DNA of 64,000 nucleotides from positions 59,170,842-59,234,841 of the forward strand of contig OZ038487.1 in assembly GCA_964036315.1 (NCBI GenBank), read 5' to 3'. The notes below the pieces were generated by a model that saw only the letters and a program-made list of their open reading frames with translations, was not told where the DNA came from and ran no database searches. Shown piece by piece: positions 35,016 through 47,013 of this stretch. The position numbers were made by a program, and so were the translations under genes. Source of the stretch: Acanthosepion esculentum (Eukaryota > Mollusca > Cephalopoda > Sepiida > Sepiidae). Position 1 is the first letter of the stretch. Every line of letters begins with the position of its first letter.

Positions 35016-36067
35016 CCTGATAGAGATATATACATATTTAGAAAGATAATGTTATGAACTGGAAAAAGTTTTTGTGACGCATTTCAGCCGTTAGGATTTC
35101 ATCTTTATTGATGTTGCCATATATACGCATGCGTATGAAAGGAGAGACGCTGGTAGTTTCAAAATCTTTGAAAGAAAATCGTTGAAAGAATATTTTAGAA
35201 AGAATATTTTTCTTCAATATAGCCAAATTCATCTGTATTCTTTATCTTCTTCTTTCCAACACCTTTGTCTCTGTGACATCAGAAAATCAAACAAGATGAT
35301 GTGATAATATATATGTAAATAATTAAATATATATATGGGTCACTTCAATGTTTCGTAATTTATTGAATAGATAGACAGAGATTATTGATTAAAAGTAAGA
35401 GTTATGTTATATATATATATATATAATTTGGAATTTTAATATGGAATTAAAAAATAAAATAAAAATCAGTAGCGATCCTAATGTAACCTGGAAATTTTTT
35501 TAAAAACCGAATAATAATAAAGCGAAAAAAACCACAATAATTTTTTGTAACCTCTGCCAACAGGAAAATTCAGCAGTAATGATATTCCAAGCTCAAAGAA
35601 AGTTTGGATCAGTAATCCGAAGTAATTACTCTTTGCATGCATAATAAAAAATTCCACTTAAGCTCATATGTGTCTGGATAAAAATGACAAAATATGTATA
35701 TTTCCATCACCCCCAGAGATATATCTATAACACCCTTGCTTTTCTTCTCTTACCCCTTCTTCCATCATCTTTCTTTACATACTCATCCTCTCTTTGTATC
35801 ACACAACCAACGTCATGTGTTTGGTTATTTATTTTTTTAAATAATTTGCGTTCATTAGATTTTTTTTTTTAAATAAAGCATTGGGAGGTCAATCGATAAA
35901 AGTCGCCTGAGGATACCGTAAACTTGAAAAAATGGAAGCGGATTCAACGGATCTCCTAATTTTTAATTACAAGTTATTTTTTATTTTTATTATATTTTAT
36001 TCCCACATGTATTGAGCACTTTTTAATACTGCTGTTCCGATTCAACTCTGACCATTAACCATTTATG

Positions 36068-36068
<1 letters not shown>
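35015..36068. other. AT-rich, no gene
   Basis: Short TA runs at about 35327 and 35409-35425; otherwise unassigned. Confidence 0.45.

Positions 36069-36136
<68 letters not shown>
36069..36136. repeat. (TA)n microsatellite
   Basis: About 34 TA units. Confidence 0.97.
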
Positions 36137-36137
<1 letters not shown>

Positions 36138-36303
36138 ATACACATACATTCATGCATACATATACACATACACACATATACACATAGACATACACATATT
36201 ATTATTATTATTATAGGCATACACATAATATTATTTATTATATTCTTATCTTACTCTGTCCTGGACATTGAGTTCTACCTGGATTCTATCTTCTAGGGAA
36301 TTC

Positions 36304-36304
<1 letters not shown>

Positions 36305-36351
<47 letters not shown>

Positions 36352-36474
36352 CTGTGTGTCTCTGTGTGTGTATGTATATTGACCACTAAGTGTGTGTGTG
36401 TGTGTGTGTGTGTCTGTGTGTCTGTGTGTGTATGTATATTGACCACTAATATCTATCTATATCTCTCTCTCTCA

Positions 36475-36511
<37 letters not shown>

Positions 36512-36560
36512 AAGAGAGAGAGAGAGAAAGAGAGAGAGACAGATATATAGATAGATAGAG
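36305..36560. repeat. Compound SSR with a duplicated ~61-bp GT module
   Basis: (TA)n, then two tandem copies of (GT)n-TCTGTGTGTC-(GT)n-ATGTATATTGACCACTAA (ending at 36388 and 36449), then CT, TA and GA runs to 36560. Confidence 0.93.

Positions 36561-38002
<1,442 letters not shown>

Positions 38003-38080
<78 letters not shown>
38003..38080. repeat. (TA)n-(TG)n tail of SINE-2
   Basis: TA to 38028 then GT to 38080. Confidence 0.97.
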
Positions 38081-38083
<3 letters not shown>

Positions 38084-38506
38084 AAAAATACGATATAGAA
38101 TCCTGACAAAGTTTTCACGATATATGATAAATGATCATCATCACCCTCTGATCTCCATGTGGTTGGTCAACACTCCATTAACAATCCCATTCTACACTTG
38201 CATTGATAAACAAATGGACAGACCTAAAAATATATAAATCTTTTACTTTCAATACTGTAATTCTGTAAAATTGGTTAAGAACCTAAATTCATTTCTGAAA
38301 AAAAAGGCTAAATGAATATATTGCTTTCGGGACATTATGAAAATAAGATGCGGATCTAAGTTAAATTCACTTTTTTAGCGGAAATATTACTCATGTTTTA
38401 TTATTTAAGCATACACACAAATTCCAAAGATAAGTCTTTCTTTCCTAGAAAGCCTTATAAGGCGAAATATAGTTTCAATGAAACGTTTTTACATTCGTCA
38501 TTTTTC

Positions 38507-38555
<49 letters not shown>

Positions 38556-38763
38556 GGTGTATCAAAAATACTTTTATAAACGTCTGGGTCTGGTTCCTCA
38601 CACCAAACTAAGAACAAAAGTCCATATATATATATGTCCGCAAATCCTTCGCTTTTGAATTATCAGGTTTAAAGTTTACGGTAGACGCCGTTAAATGCGC
38701 AATTCAAAATACAATGCAGAAATGCTTTTTACTATGCAATCTGATACAGCCGATTTGATTGAT

Positions 38764-38765
<2 letters not shown>
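38081..38765. other. No gene; (TA)n at 38511-38551
   Basis: AT-rich. TACACGGTGTATCAAAAATA after the TA run looks like a transposon end but has no partner. Confidence 0.4.
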
Positions 38766-38826
<61 letters not shown>

Positions 38827-39085
38827 TACATGTTTCATTAAATAATATAGATAAGTGTTGTCTATATATTTTATGTAGGTTCTTTTCATATCGTCTGATA
38901 AGCTTAATAAGATTATCATTAAACAATGAAAGAAAATCACAATATTGATACATATTTTTAATCCAATCTAAGCTTTCGGCTTACATACAGACGATATGAA
39001 AAGAACTTACATAAAATATATAGACAACACTTATCTATATTATTTAATGAAACATGTATGAATGAAAAAATGCTGCCTAAATATA
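38766..39085 (-). mobile_element. Penelope-like 3' tail with an inverted partial copy (75-bp arms)
   Basis: Arms 38823-38897 and 38988-39062 are inverted repeats differing at about one position. Minus-strand reading from 38990 gives TAAGCCGAAAGCTTAGATTGG, an AT-rich stretch, GACAACACTTATC and AATGAAACATGTATG, then (TA)n. This is the block order of the PLE tails at 16083 and 42575. The right arm is a second, inverted tail that continues into TGCTGCCTAAATA, also present in the 42-kb tail. So the palindrome is two PLE tails head to head. Confidence 0.72.
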
Positions 39086-39094
39086 TATTTTTTT

Positions 39095-39222
39095 TTCGCT
39101 CTCCCGTCGAACTCGACGTATGAGGGTCAGACAGATCAGTTCCCATAAACTGAAAGCCCGACAGCCACACAGGATTTGATTATAGTGGTGAAGGCTTTGT
39201 GCAGGGCCATCCACACTTTTAT
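39095..39222 (-). repeat. SINE-2 3' fragment
   Basis: CTCTCCCGTCGAACTCGACG, GAAAGCCCGACAGCC and GATTATAGTGGTGAAGGCTT match the 3' third of the minus-strand copy at 15683-15800. Confidence 0.8.
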
Positions 39223-39316
39223 ATATATATGTGTGTGTGTAAAAGGTCGAAGAATAAAATCACAACGTTCAAATCATTAATTTAAAACAGGACTCAAGAC
39301 TAGAGCTATAAATATT

Positions 39317-39497
39317 TATTATACACTGTTACATTAGAACATGTAAGTAATTACTACCAGACTTTAGATTTTTTCGACGTTTAAATAAAACGTCTCTTAA
39401 AAATAATTGTGAATTACCTGAAGAGACGTTTTATTCAAACGTCGATACAAAATCTACAATTATGTAGTAAGTATTTACATGTTCTAATGCAAGAGTG

Positions 39498-39505
<8 letters not shown>
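39317..39505. other. Palindrome with hammerhead-like core, ~82-bp arms
   Basis: Arms 39317-39398 and 39421-39505 are imperfect inverted repeats around a 22-bp loop. At the right junction the plus strand reads CTGAAGA (39418-39424), then GACGTTT-tattc-AAACGTC (39425-39443), then GATA. The mirror arm on the minus strand keeps the same stem with GAAA (39375-39372). CTGANGA, a short stem and GAAA are the conserved catalytic core of hammerhead ribozymes, which PLEs are known to carry. A (TA)n array follows at once. Confidence 0.6.

Positions 39506-39576
<71 letters not shown>
39500..39576. repeat. (TA)n microsatellite
   Basis: About 38 TA units. Confidence 0.97.
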
Positions 39577-39578
<2 letters not shown>

Positions 39579-40129
39579 GTGAGATAAATCTACGAGAGCT
39601 ACCGGTATTATGAAGCCCTTTTATTAGTTGTCGCATTTTCTGGTGAGGAGGGTGGCTTGACACACTGGAGGATTAAACAAACTGTCAAAGGATGGCTAAA
39701 CTATCTTGGAGGTAGATTGCGTTCCATACATATGCATCCAATACCGCGTAGGACACTGCACTACTGGGTGAAGAGCTCCCTAGACTGAACCAATGGCCAA
39801 GACATACTTGCCTTGATGGAATAAGCCATCGCTTGTCCGGAACGTTAAGTTGGAAGACATCAGCTGTGGTTTGTGCTGGCGTGGAATCGTCTCTGCCGAG
39901 TCTACTTATCCAAGACAGGCCACGCCTAAATGAATTCTTCTCCGGGTTTTAACCCATATATATGGAGGGAATTCATTTCAGCCGTGCAATAATTCGATGT
40001 GGATGAGGATGATAATATTCAGGCGCAAGACGATATCGATCTTTCTGGCTGTAGAAGATAATTTGTATTTAACAATAATTAAACGCTTCTACAAATTTAA
40101 CAAATTTAATTTATATTTTAAAATGATGA
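39577..40129. other. Unassigned, less AT-rich
   Basis: Balanced composition from 39590 to 39950 without a recognisable frame. It could be the body of an unknown retroposon. Confidence 0.35.
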
Positions 40130-40915
40130 GGAAAGGGGTCAGTTGATGAGCACATTTTTTCAGAACAATGGCTGGTATCCCGTCTTCAACGCTAGCCTTA
40201 TAGGAGTTTAATTTATAGATGATGCCCAATACCAATGACAGGGTTATGTTCAACTCGCATAATAAAGCCTCATGATTGAGGAAATCGGGTGTGGGTACAT
40301 CGGATGAGTCAAGCGTTGAGTTGTATGAGAATCTCCGAACAAAGCGCTCAGGACCTGAAATTGTTTGAACAAAAAAGGTATTGTGGTCTGCTGTGGCTAA
40401 TTACGCTCTTGCAGAGACGCCAATAATCCTTGGAGCTGAATTTGCGTGATGCAATAGGTTGCTTCATTCTATCAGCAAATAGTGACATTGCTTCATTGGG
40501 GACACTCTTTCACTCGTTACGGGCTGAGACAAAGTGACGTCTATTGCAATCTGACATGTCACTACAGTATAGAAGTGATTCCTATGGGCAATGGCAGCTG
40601 AGCAAGCAGCAGAGAACCAAAAGGATGAACGCAATTTAACCATATATTTCCTTGTGGGGATGAAAGCTTCGATTCCAGCATTTATCCAGGAGGAGACTTC
40701 GTTAGCGCATTCTTGAACGGAAAAGCTTAAAGACCATATCCCAGGAGATATCATGAAGGAAATCCCGGAACGAGTCTCAGTCTGCTCGTTAATAACAGAA
40801 AGATGTTACGTTGGTACGAGGTTCTTTGCAGGGGGTGGAGTTGAAGGAGATGTTGACAGACACTACAGCATGATCAGAGTTGCCAATAGGGCAGAGCTGT
40901 GTGGCATGACTGGAC
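40130..40915 (-). pseudogene. Jockey/CR1-like LINE: endonuclease end, linker and start of RT
   Basis: From 40915 downward: LCPIGNSDHAVVSVNI (the S-D-H motif that closes the APE-type endonuclease), an Arg/Asn-rich stretch, then in one 96-codon frame (40754-40464) WINAGIEAFIPTRKY, WFSAACSAAIAHRNHFY and a basic linker. After a shift come SRKFSSKDYWRLCKSVI and, near 40205-40140, YKASVEDGIPAIVLKKCAH, the first conserved RT block (KA.G.DGIPA.VLK.CA..L). This is the longest continuous LINE segment by domain order in the window. Several shifts and stops. Confidence 0.88.
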
Positions 40916-40964
40916 ATATACTATACATATATATGTATGTGCATGTACACAGATACATGCGCTA

Positions 40965-40967
<3 letters not shown>

Positions 40968-41037
<70 letters not shown>
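40968..41037. repeat. (TA)n microsatellite
   Basis: About 35 TA units. Confidence 0.97.
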
Positions 41038-41039
<2 letters not shown>

Positions 41040-41420
41040 TATAAAATGACAATTGGAAAAGTCTTAGATTTTGCCGACGCGTTTCAAGGCAAAAATGAAA
41101 TCGAAATATCTGTTGTTGATCTGGGAATTTAACTATATATATATATATATGCATACATATATATATACAGACGCACGTGCATATAGACATTATAGAGCCG
41201 TTGTATGTATACTTTTACGCATATATGCATGCATATAACTATTTCTTATATATATACCGTATGTACTAGCGTATCAGTAAATTTGAAGACATAATTTTGA
41301 AGTTAATTTGAAAGGTGTTGCATTATACACGAGATATAAAATAACTGCTGGCCCTCGCTACGCCGTTGACCATACTATATATCCATTTACTGTAGTCAAA
41401 TTAGCTTCAAAATATATACA

Positions 41421-41816
41421 ATTACAAGTTCTGTTTGCCTCAAGGTTCTTGATAAGATCCAGAGACGGGTATGCAATGCAATTGGCCCTGATCTGGATTC
41501 TCGTCTGCAGTCTCTCTCTCACAGACGCACCGTCGCCTCTCTCTGTCTCTTTTATAAATACTTCCATGGTAATTGCTCCGATGAACTGCTATCGCTGGTT
41601 CCGAGGCTTCATGAATTCAAGCGTCCAACGAGGCTGGTATCCCGTTCCCACCCTTTCACCGTTGAAACTGTTAAATATAGACGCACCTTCTACTCCAATA
41701 GCTTCATATCTCGCACCTCACGCCTATGGAACTCCCTTCCTCATTCCTGTTTCCCTGATGACTATGATCTCCAACTATTCAAGTGTAACGTCAATCGACA
41801 TCTCCAGTTGCCTTGA
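41421..41816 (+). pseudogene. Jockey/CR1-like LINE C-terminus, open for 132 codons
   Basis: The correct frame (codon at 41445) has no ATG start and reads VLDKIQRRVCNAIGPDLDSR, LQSLSHRRTVASLCLFYKYF, HGNCSDELLSLVPRLHEFKR, SRSHPFTVETVKYRRTFY, SRLWNSLPHSCFPDDYDL and QLFKCNVNRHLQLP, ending at TGA 41814-41816. This is the typical LDKIQRR....LSHRR.VASL.LFYKY.HG.CS.EL....P C-terminal domain, complete to the stop. It is 5'-truncated, as usual for LINE insertions. A ~90-bp 3' UTR ends in AAATAAATAAAAAATAAAAAAA (to about 41910). No internal stop suggests it is younger than the other copies. A 177-residue frame in another register over the same bases is a shadow. Confidence 0.92.
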
Positions 41817-42007
41817 TCTATCGACTATCCTCCACGTGTAACCCCTTGCGTGCTAGTGGCTTCCAGCCTTGCTTTTAGTGAAAAGCTTAAATAAATAAAA
41901 AATAAAAAAATGTGCTCCCTATGGGATTAGTTTGATATTCTTTCCTATTTTCTGTTATTATAACATCCTGCCGAATTCCGATCTATATTTGTTTTTCATT
42001 TGATCTT

Positions 42008-42009
<2 letters not shown>

Positions 42010-42083
<74 letters not shown>
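42010..42083. repeat. (CA)n-(TA)n microsatellite
   Basis: CA to 42050, TA to about 42083, directly 5' of the PLE fragment. Confidence 0.97.
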
Positions 42084-42084
<1 letters not shown>

Positions 42085-42086
<2 letters not shown>

Positions 42087-42775
42087 CACGTTTCATTGAA
42101 TATCGCAGACAATAGCAAAAAATTAGATTATTACAAAGAAATTTAAACCGACAACCTTATAGTTAAAAATAATATTAAAATTAAACAGAACAAATATTAT
42201 TTACCAATTTAAATGCCCATTAAGGAATAGTCTTCCTGATCAATCAAAATTCGTAAACAATTATATAGGCCACACTACATGTTTGACACGAAGACTCACA
42301 TATCTTTTTTATCATAGCTCAATTAGGCTTCATTTGAATACTCATTCTGACCTACTGTACCCTATTCGTAACATACTTGATGATAAAATAAATATAATAG
42401 CATCGTCTGCATAAAAAAGGCTAAAATAATGGAAGCCTTATTAATAAAGACAAAAAACAACACTCTATAATATCAACTATGAACATGGACACAATATCTT
42501 TACCGTGTTTTGAAAATGAAAACATTATATAAATATATACATACAATAATCTTTTCTTTTTAACGCTTATTAGATTTCAACCTTGAAAATGCCTAAATGT
42601 ATAGTCGAAAGCGATTGGATAATTTTTATATAATTTAACTACCGAAAAGAAAAAATTATAAGATCACATGAGAAACTGTATAAAAAAAACTAAATCAAAG
42701 CACCTTGTCTGTCACATTCCATGAAACGTGCATGGAAGAATGATTGCTGCCTAAATACACAAACATATATATATA
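42085..42775 (+). mobile_element. Penelope-like element: GIY-YIG endonuclease and 3' tail (lineage 2)
   Basis: The frame through 42262 reads IIYQFKCPLRNSLPDQSKF, VNNYIGHTTCLTRRLTYLFY and SSIRLHLNTHSDLLYPIRNI. After a stop/shift near 42410 it continues KKAKIMEALLIKTKNNTL. YIG (42262-42270), the Arg of CLTRRL and the Glu of IMEAL are the GIY-YIG nuclease signature residues, preceded by the CPL zinc-binding region, as in PLEs with a C-terminal endonuclease. Downstream, CCTTGA...GTCGAAAGCGATTGG (about 42575-42620) and CAAAGCACCTTGTCTGTCAC to GCTGCCTAAATAC are the 3' tail shared with 16083-16316 and 38766-39085. The RT is missing. Confidence 0.82.
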
Positions 42776-43360
42776 TATAAAAGGGTTATTAAAGAAGTAG
42801 AAAATTTCGATAATTTAATAAAAACAAATGATACAGAATCACACTTAATGCATTCAGCACATTACTAGATAGCAAAAGGTTTGTGATGGTCCTGCGGATC
42901 GTGAGTAACAATGGTCATAACCTGACATTCCACTTTTTCCATCATGAGTTAAGTAATTTTGAGTGAGGGCTTTAATACAAAAGGAATGCGCTGGTATTGA
43001 GGCGCTAGATACTGGGTTCAAATCTGTAACCAATATTACTGACTGAATAATAACTAACCAAGTATTGAGATCACAAATGCTAACATTTTGTGAATATAAT
43101 CCCTTAATTATTCACTAGGATTTCTTTTGAGATTTCGAATAAACAACACTCCCACCACATCAAGGGACATTGCAGGTCCCCATTGTCACTGTGATGGCAG
43201 ATTTGAATGAGCCCTACGTAATCCGAGTTTGCAGTCCCTTCCAAAGTGACACCATAAAATTAAGCATGTATTTATCAATTTTTGTGTGTAGAAATTTATT
43301 TTTTCTATTAAATATATACGCTTTTATTTATAACATAATTTATTATGTTTCCTAGCACAC
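42776..43360. other. No gene; weak tRNA-like block
   Basis: Around 42990-43030 a GGTTCAAATCTG B-box-like motif follows a GCGCTGGTATTGAGG stretch; this may be a decayed SINE head. Nothing else. Confidence 0.35.
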
Positions 43361-43712
<352 letters not shown>

Positions 43713-43734
43713 TACATACATACATACATTCTAT

Positions 43735-43895
43735 GAAAATTTCTCGGACATTCAGGCCGGTAAATGTTGTTTAATACTGTTTATTATAAAACAGACCATT
43801 TACTTAAATATTTGTATCTATAAAAAGAATGTATAAACATAAAAATGTCTTAAAATAATTGTCGGACTTTGTCCTTTTCATAATGTGAATACATA
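43735..43895 (+). repeat. SINE-1, 3' part
   Basis: TTTCTCGGACATTCAGGCCG, TAATACTGTTTATTATAAAA, AGAATGTATAAACATAAAAA and AATTGTCGGACTTTGTCC.TT match 47830-47990 in order. The tail passes into TA at 43918. Confidence 0.85.
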
Positions 43896-43912
43896 CATAT
43901 ATATACATATAT

Positions 43913-43917
<5 letters not shown>

Positions 43918-43984
<67 letters not shown>
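43918..43984. repeat. (TA)n microsatellite
   Basis: About 33 TA units, 3' of SINE-1. Confidence 0.97.
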
Positions 43985-43989
<5 letters not shown>

Positions 43990-44226
43990 TATTGTGTATT
44001 GTGTGCGCTAGCTCATTTATCAATGTATGTAAAGGGGGAGAAAGAGAAAGAGAAACATAGAACAAAAGTGAAACAGAGAGAGAAAGAGAGAGAGAGAGTG
44101 ACACTGAATCGGCATTGTAAACAAATTCTATTGACCACAAAAACCACTTCTCCGGTATAAAGTAAACCTCTTTGCCATAAGTAAATTCTATCTAATCCGG
44201 ACTTGATCTAAAATGTCGACTTTGCG

Positions 44227-44505
44227 TTGAAAATGAGTTGTCGAACAAACACGCCAATTCTAGAGATCGTCTTTCAGCTTGCCTGTTCGAAATTGCTATT
44301 CGAGATAAGGGATTGTGACAGTCCTCGTCACCCCCCAACCAAACACCCACTTCGACAAACCAAATCTGATGACTTCTACAAGGAAGCTGAATCAAGGCAA
44401 TCCGAGAAGATGGCGGACAAAAGAATCGCTTTATTATCTTCTCTTTTATTTTCCCAGGCAATTCTCCGGAGAATATTAAAAATGACCGAATTCAGTGGAG
44501 GGTGA
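44227..44505 (+). other. GC-balanced island with a 92-codon frame; possible but unproven host exon
   Basis: This stretch is less AT-rich than its surroundings and open on both strands for ~270 bp. It contains AAGATGGCGGAC (44407-44418), a good Kozak/YY1-like context for an ATG. It also contains TTCTCTTTTATTTTCCCAG|G (junction at 44459), which looks like a vertebrate/mollusc-type 3' splice site. I recognise no protein in any frame and no repeat partner. Treat as a candidate only. Confidence 0.25.
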
Positions 44506-44616
44506 ACGCCATAGACTTTCGCCTCTGCTAGCATCAACCCAGTAGTAAGAAGACTGGCTTCGTCATTTTATTTACGTTTCCTATCTCAACCTTGTTCTTT
44601 CTTTCTTTTTTCTTTT

Positions 44617-44621
44617 TGTGT

Positions 44622-44692
<71 letters not shown>
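44617..44692. repeat. (GT)n microsatellite
   Basis: About 36 GT units. Confidence 0.97.
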
Positions 44693-44693
<1 letters not shown>

Positions 44694-44869
44694 TTATTCA
44701 GGCTACTACATAATCGTCGATAATTCCACTGTTGGTTTGAATCATAAATAATTTCCGTTTTCTTTTATTAAATTTATTCTTCATAAAATTAATTCCATTT
44801 ACATTTTATTCAGTTATATAATTCTCATATACGGCATATATGAATGGAATTGTCCCTTTATGTAAATAA

Positions 44870-45440
44870 GCGGAGCTTCAATATCTGGGAAGTGTTTTAA
44901 CAGAGGACGGAAATTGTCACACTGAAATCCGAAGGCGCACTGGGATATCCAAAGATGCACTCCAAAACCGAATCAAAGTATTAAGAAACAAGAAAAAAAA
45001 CTTCGTTAAAAACAAAGACAAAAGAACTGAACTATACGATGTCTGTCTTCCTATAGGACAGTGAATTCTCAACAATCTCCTTAAAAATGAATACGAGGCT
45101 TGAAGCAACGAAACTACGGATCTACCGAAGTATGCTGAGGATACCATGGACGAATCATGTGAGCACTGACGAAGTTCTATAGCAGTGGAAACAAAATGGA
45201 GATATATATTTCACATAAGGAAGAAAGAGTTGAAATTTGTAGGGTATATAATGATGAAAGAAAACCTGGAAAATATGACACAGGACAGATTGAAGGCAAG
45301 AGGGACAGAGGAAAACGGCTTATAAAATACTTAATGAGCTGGAGTGAATAGATTTCGAAGCAGGGTTTAGGAGAGATAACAAAAAGTTAGCATTTATTAA
45401 GAGCTACAAAAGACAGGATCTGTGGAGAACCGCCTTTTGC
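44870..45440 (+). pseudogene. RTE-like LINE RT C-terminal fragment
   Basis: Plus strand reads YLGSVLTEDGNCHTEIRRR, TGISKDALQNRIKVLRNKKK and then, in shifting frames, MNTRLEATKLRIYRSMLRI-like, RKKELKFVGYIMMKENLE-like and RQRKTAYKILNELE-like segments. It is the same lineage as 20144-21295 and 51640-52440, in the opposite orientation. Frameshifts throughout; opposite-strand frames here are shadows. Confidence 0.85.
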
Positions 45441-45594
45441 GTTGAACATCACCGTATGTTAGTGTACTCTGAATGTATTTTTACACGCCATGTATGATGA
45501 ATAATTAGCAGGATACATTTGTCATTAGAATTGGTACGCTAAAACGAAAATTACTCACTTCAATCGATAAATAATCTTAGTTGATATGCTGGTA

Positions 45595-45920
45595 ACGTAA
45601 CGGTTATTGGGTAGGAGAATTGTTGATCTGAGTTCGAGTTCCGTAAATAGATTGATGCGTTCATTTTCACACAATTACACCCGGGAAAGGCATAAATCCC
45701 CCTCGTTTTCCTAATCGCCGATTATGGGTTAAGTAAGTTGGGTTCTCTAGATTCCGGTGGCAGCCAATCCGGGAGAAGGAGAGTCAGTCAGTTATGTGCC
45801 ATGCGTGATACACACTTAGGCGATCATGTATGTTTCGATACATGACTGACGAGGCAGATTTTTTCCCGCAGTAGGTTTCCATTTGTTTCTGCGGTAGACC
45901 AGTTGCCATCCAAGGCTATA
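45595..45920 (+). repeat. SINE-2-related copy
   Basis: GAGTTCGAGTTCCG (B-box, about 45630), ACACCCGGGAAAGGCATAAA, GGGTTCTCTAGATTCCGG and, further on, CCAGTTGCCATCCAAGGCTA then TAGAACCGG. The last block is an inverted piece of the same family (reverse of TAGCCTTGGATGGCAACT), so the copy is composite. Confidence 0.7.
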
Positions 45921-46179
45921 GAACCGGGAACGACTGCCTTATCATCCTCAAGAAATCATCTCAAGTCAAGGATAATAAAGAAGAGGAACTTTTGGGTAAC
46001 TATGTCTGTGAAAGACCATGGCATTCAAAAAGCCAAAAAAATTCTAATGATAAAACTCAAATCCTCATTGGGAACTTACATTTTCTGGACATATAGGGAA
46101 ATTTATTAAGCGAGTTAAATATATGATTTCTTATTATCGACAAATTCCAAAGTAGGCTCTGTTATCTAATCGGTCCAGA

Positions 46180-46640
46180 TTGTCTTCTCGGCTTCAAACA
46201 TTTACTCACAGATCTGAGGTGGCTCCCTCTGTCTTTTCTACAAATATTTTCATATTTTGAAGAGCTTTTTTACCCTGGTGCGCCGTCTACATGAATTTAA
46301 GCGTGCTATTAGATTGGCATCTAAGTCCCACCCTTTTACTGTTGAAATACTTATAAATACCTCCAATTCTACTCCAAGAGTTTCTTTCCACATACTTCCC
46401 GACATTAGAACTCCCTTACTCTCACTTCCTTGATAATTAAATCTTCAAAAATTTAAATACAACGTCAATCACCATCTTCTGTTTCCTTGATCCCAGTCCT
46501 TTTTTCCGTTCCTCAATCCTCTCTATACACAGTCTTTTCTCTCCCTTTCACTGTCCGTAACCCCCTGTGTGCTATCAGTACTGCTGCCTTTGCTTGGGGT
46601 GAAATGCTTAAAAAAAATCTGGTAAGATGGATATAATAAT
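46180..46640 (+). pseudogene. Jockey/CR1-like LINE C-terminus and 3' UTR, decayed
   Basis: Nucleotide words CACCCTTTTACTGTTGAAAT, TGCTATTAGATTGGCATCTA, ATTTAAATACAACGTCAATC and GTAACCCCCTGTGTGCTATC line up in order with 41630-41850. The frame is broken at least four times. Confidence 0.78.
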
Positions 46641-46645
46641 ATATA

Positions 46646-47013
46646 TAGGGTGACCCCAAAAAACGGGAACTTTTTAACAATCCAATAAAACCAACAGTGA
46701 TGGAAGAAAAATATTTAATTCATAGTAATTGAAACCTTAAAACATGACATTTAAGAAACAATGATGGAATTTTCATTTTTTTAAAATTACGTCTTATAGA
46801 TGGCGTCCTCCTGTACGAATGCATTCTTGAAATCTGCTGTTGAGATTCCTCATTGACTGCTGCTACATCTCAGCTGGGATACTGTGAATTTCATTCTCGT
46901 TACTAAAATGGCGAAATGTTTACTTGCTCAAGGTCACTATCTCGCAGTGTTGCCAGTTACTCATATCTGGCAATACGCACTTCAAAAATTCCCGTTTTTT
47001 TTGGGTCACCCTG
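46646..47013 (-). mobile_element. 368-bp MITE keeping the tail of a transposase
   Basis: Ends TAGGGTGACCCCAAAAAACG and CGTTTTTTTTGGGTCACCCT are inverted repeats, continuing as GGGA/TCCC. TA flanks both (46644-46645, 47014-47015). On the minus strand 46880-46773 reads IPAEM, stop, QQSMRNLNSRFQECIRTGGR, HL, stop, DVILKK, stop. This is the C-terminus of a mariner-superfamily transposase (consensus ...RR.FQECIR.GGRHL.DVIF). It is an internally deleted derivative of a larger element. Confidence 0.85.

Noticed and set aside
41308..41841. 177-residue plus-strand frame
   Set aside because: It lies in a different register from the clear LINE C-terminus at 41421-41816 and has no recognisable domain; a shadow frame.
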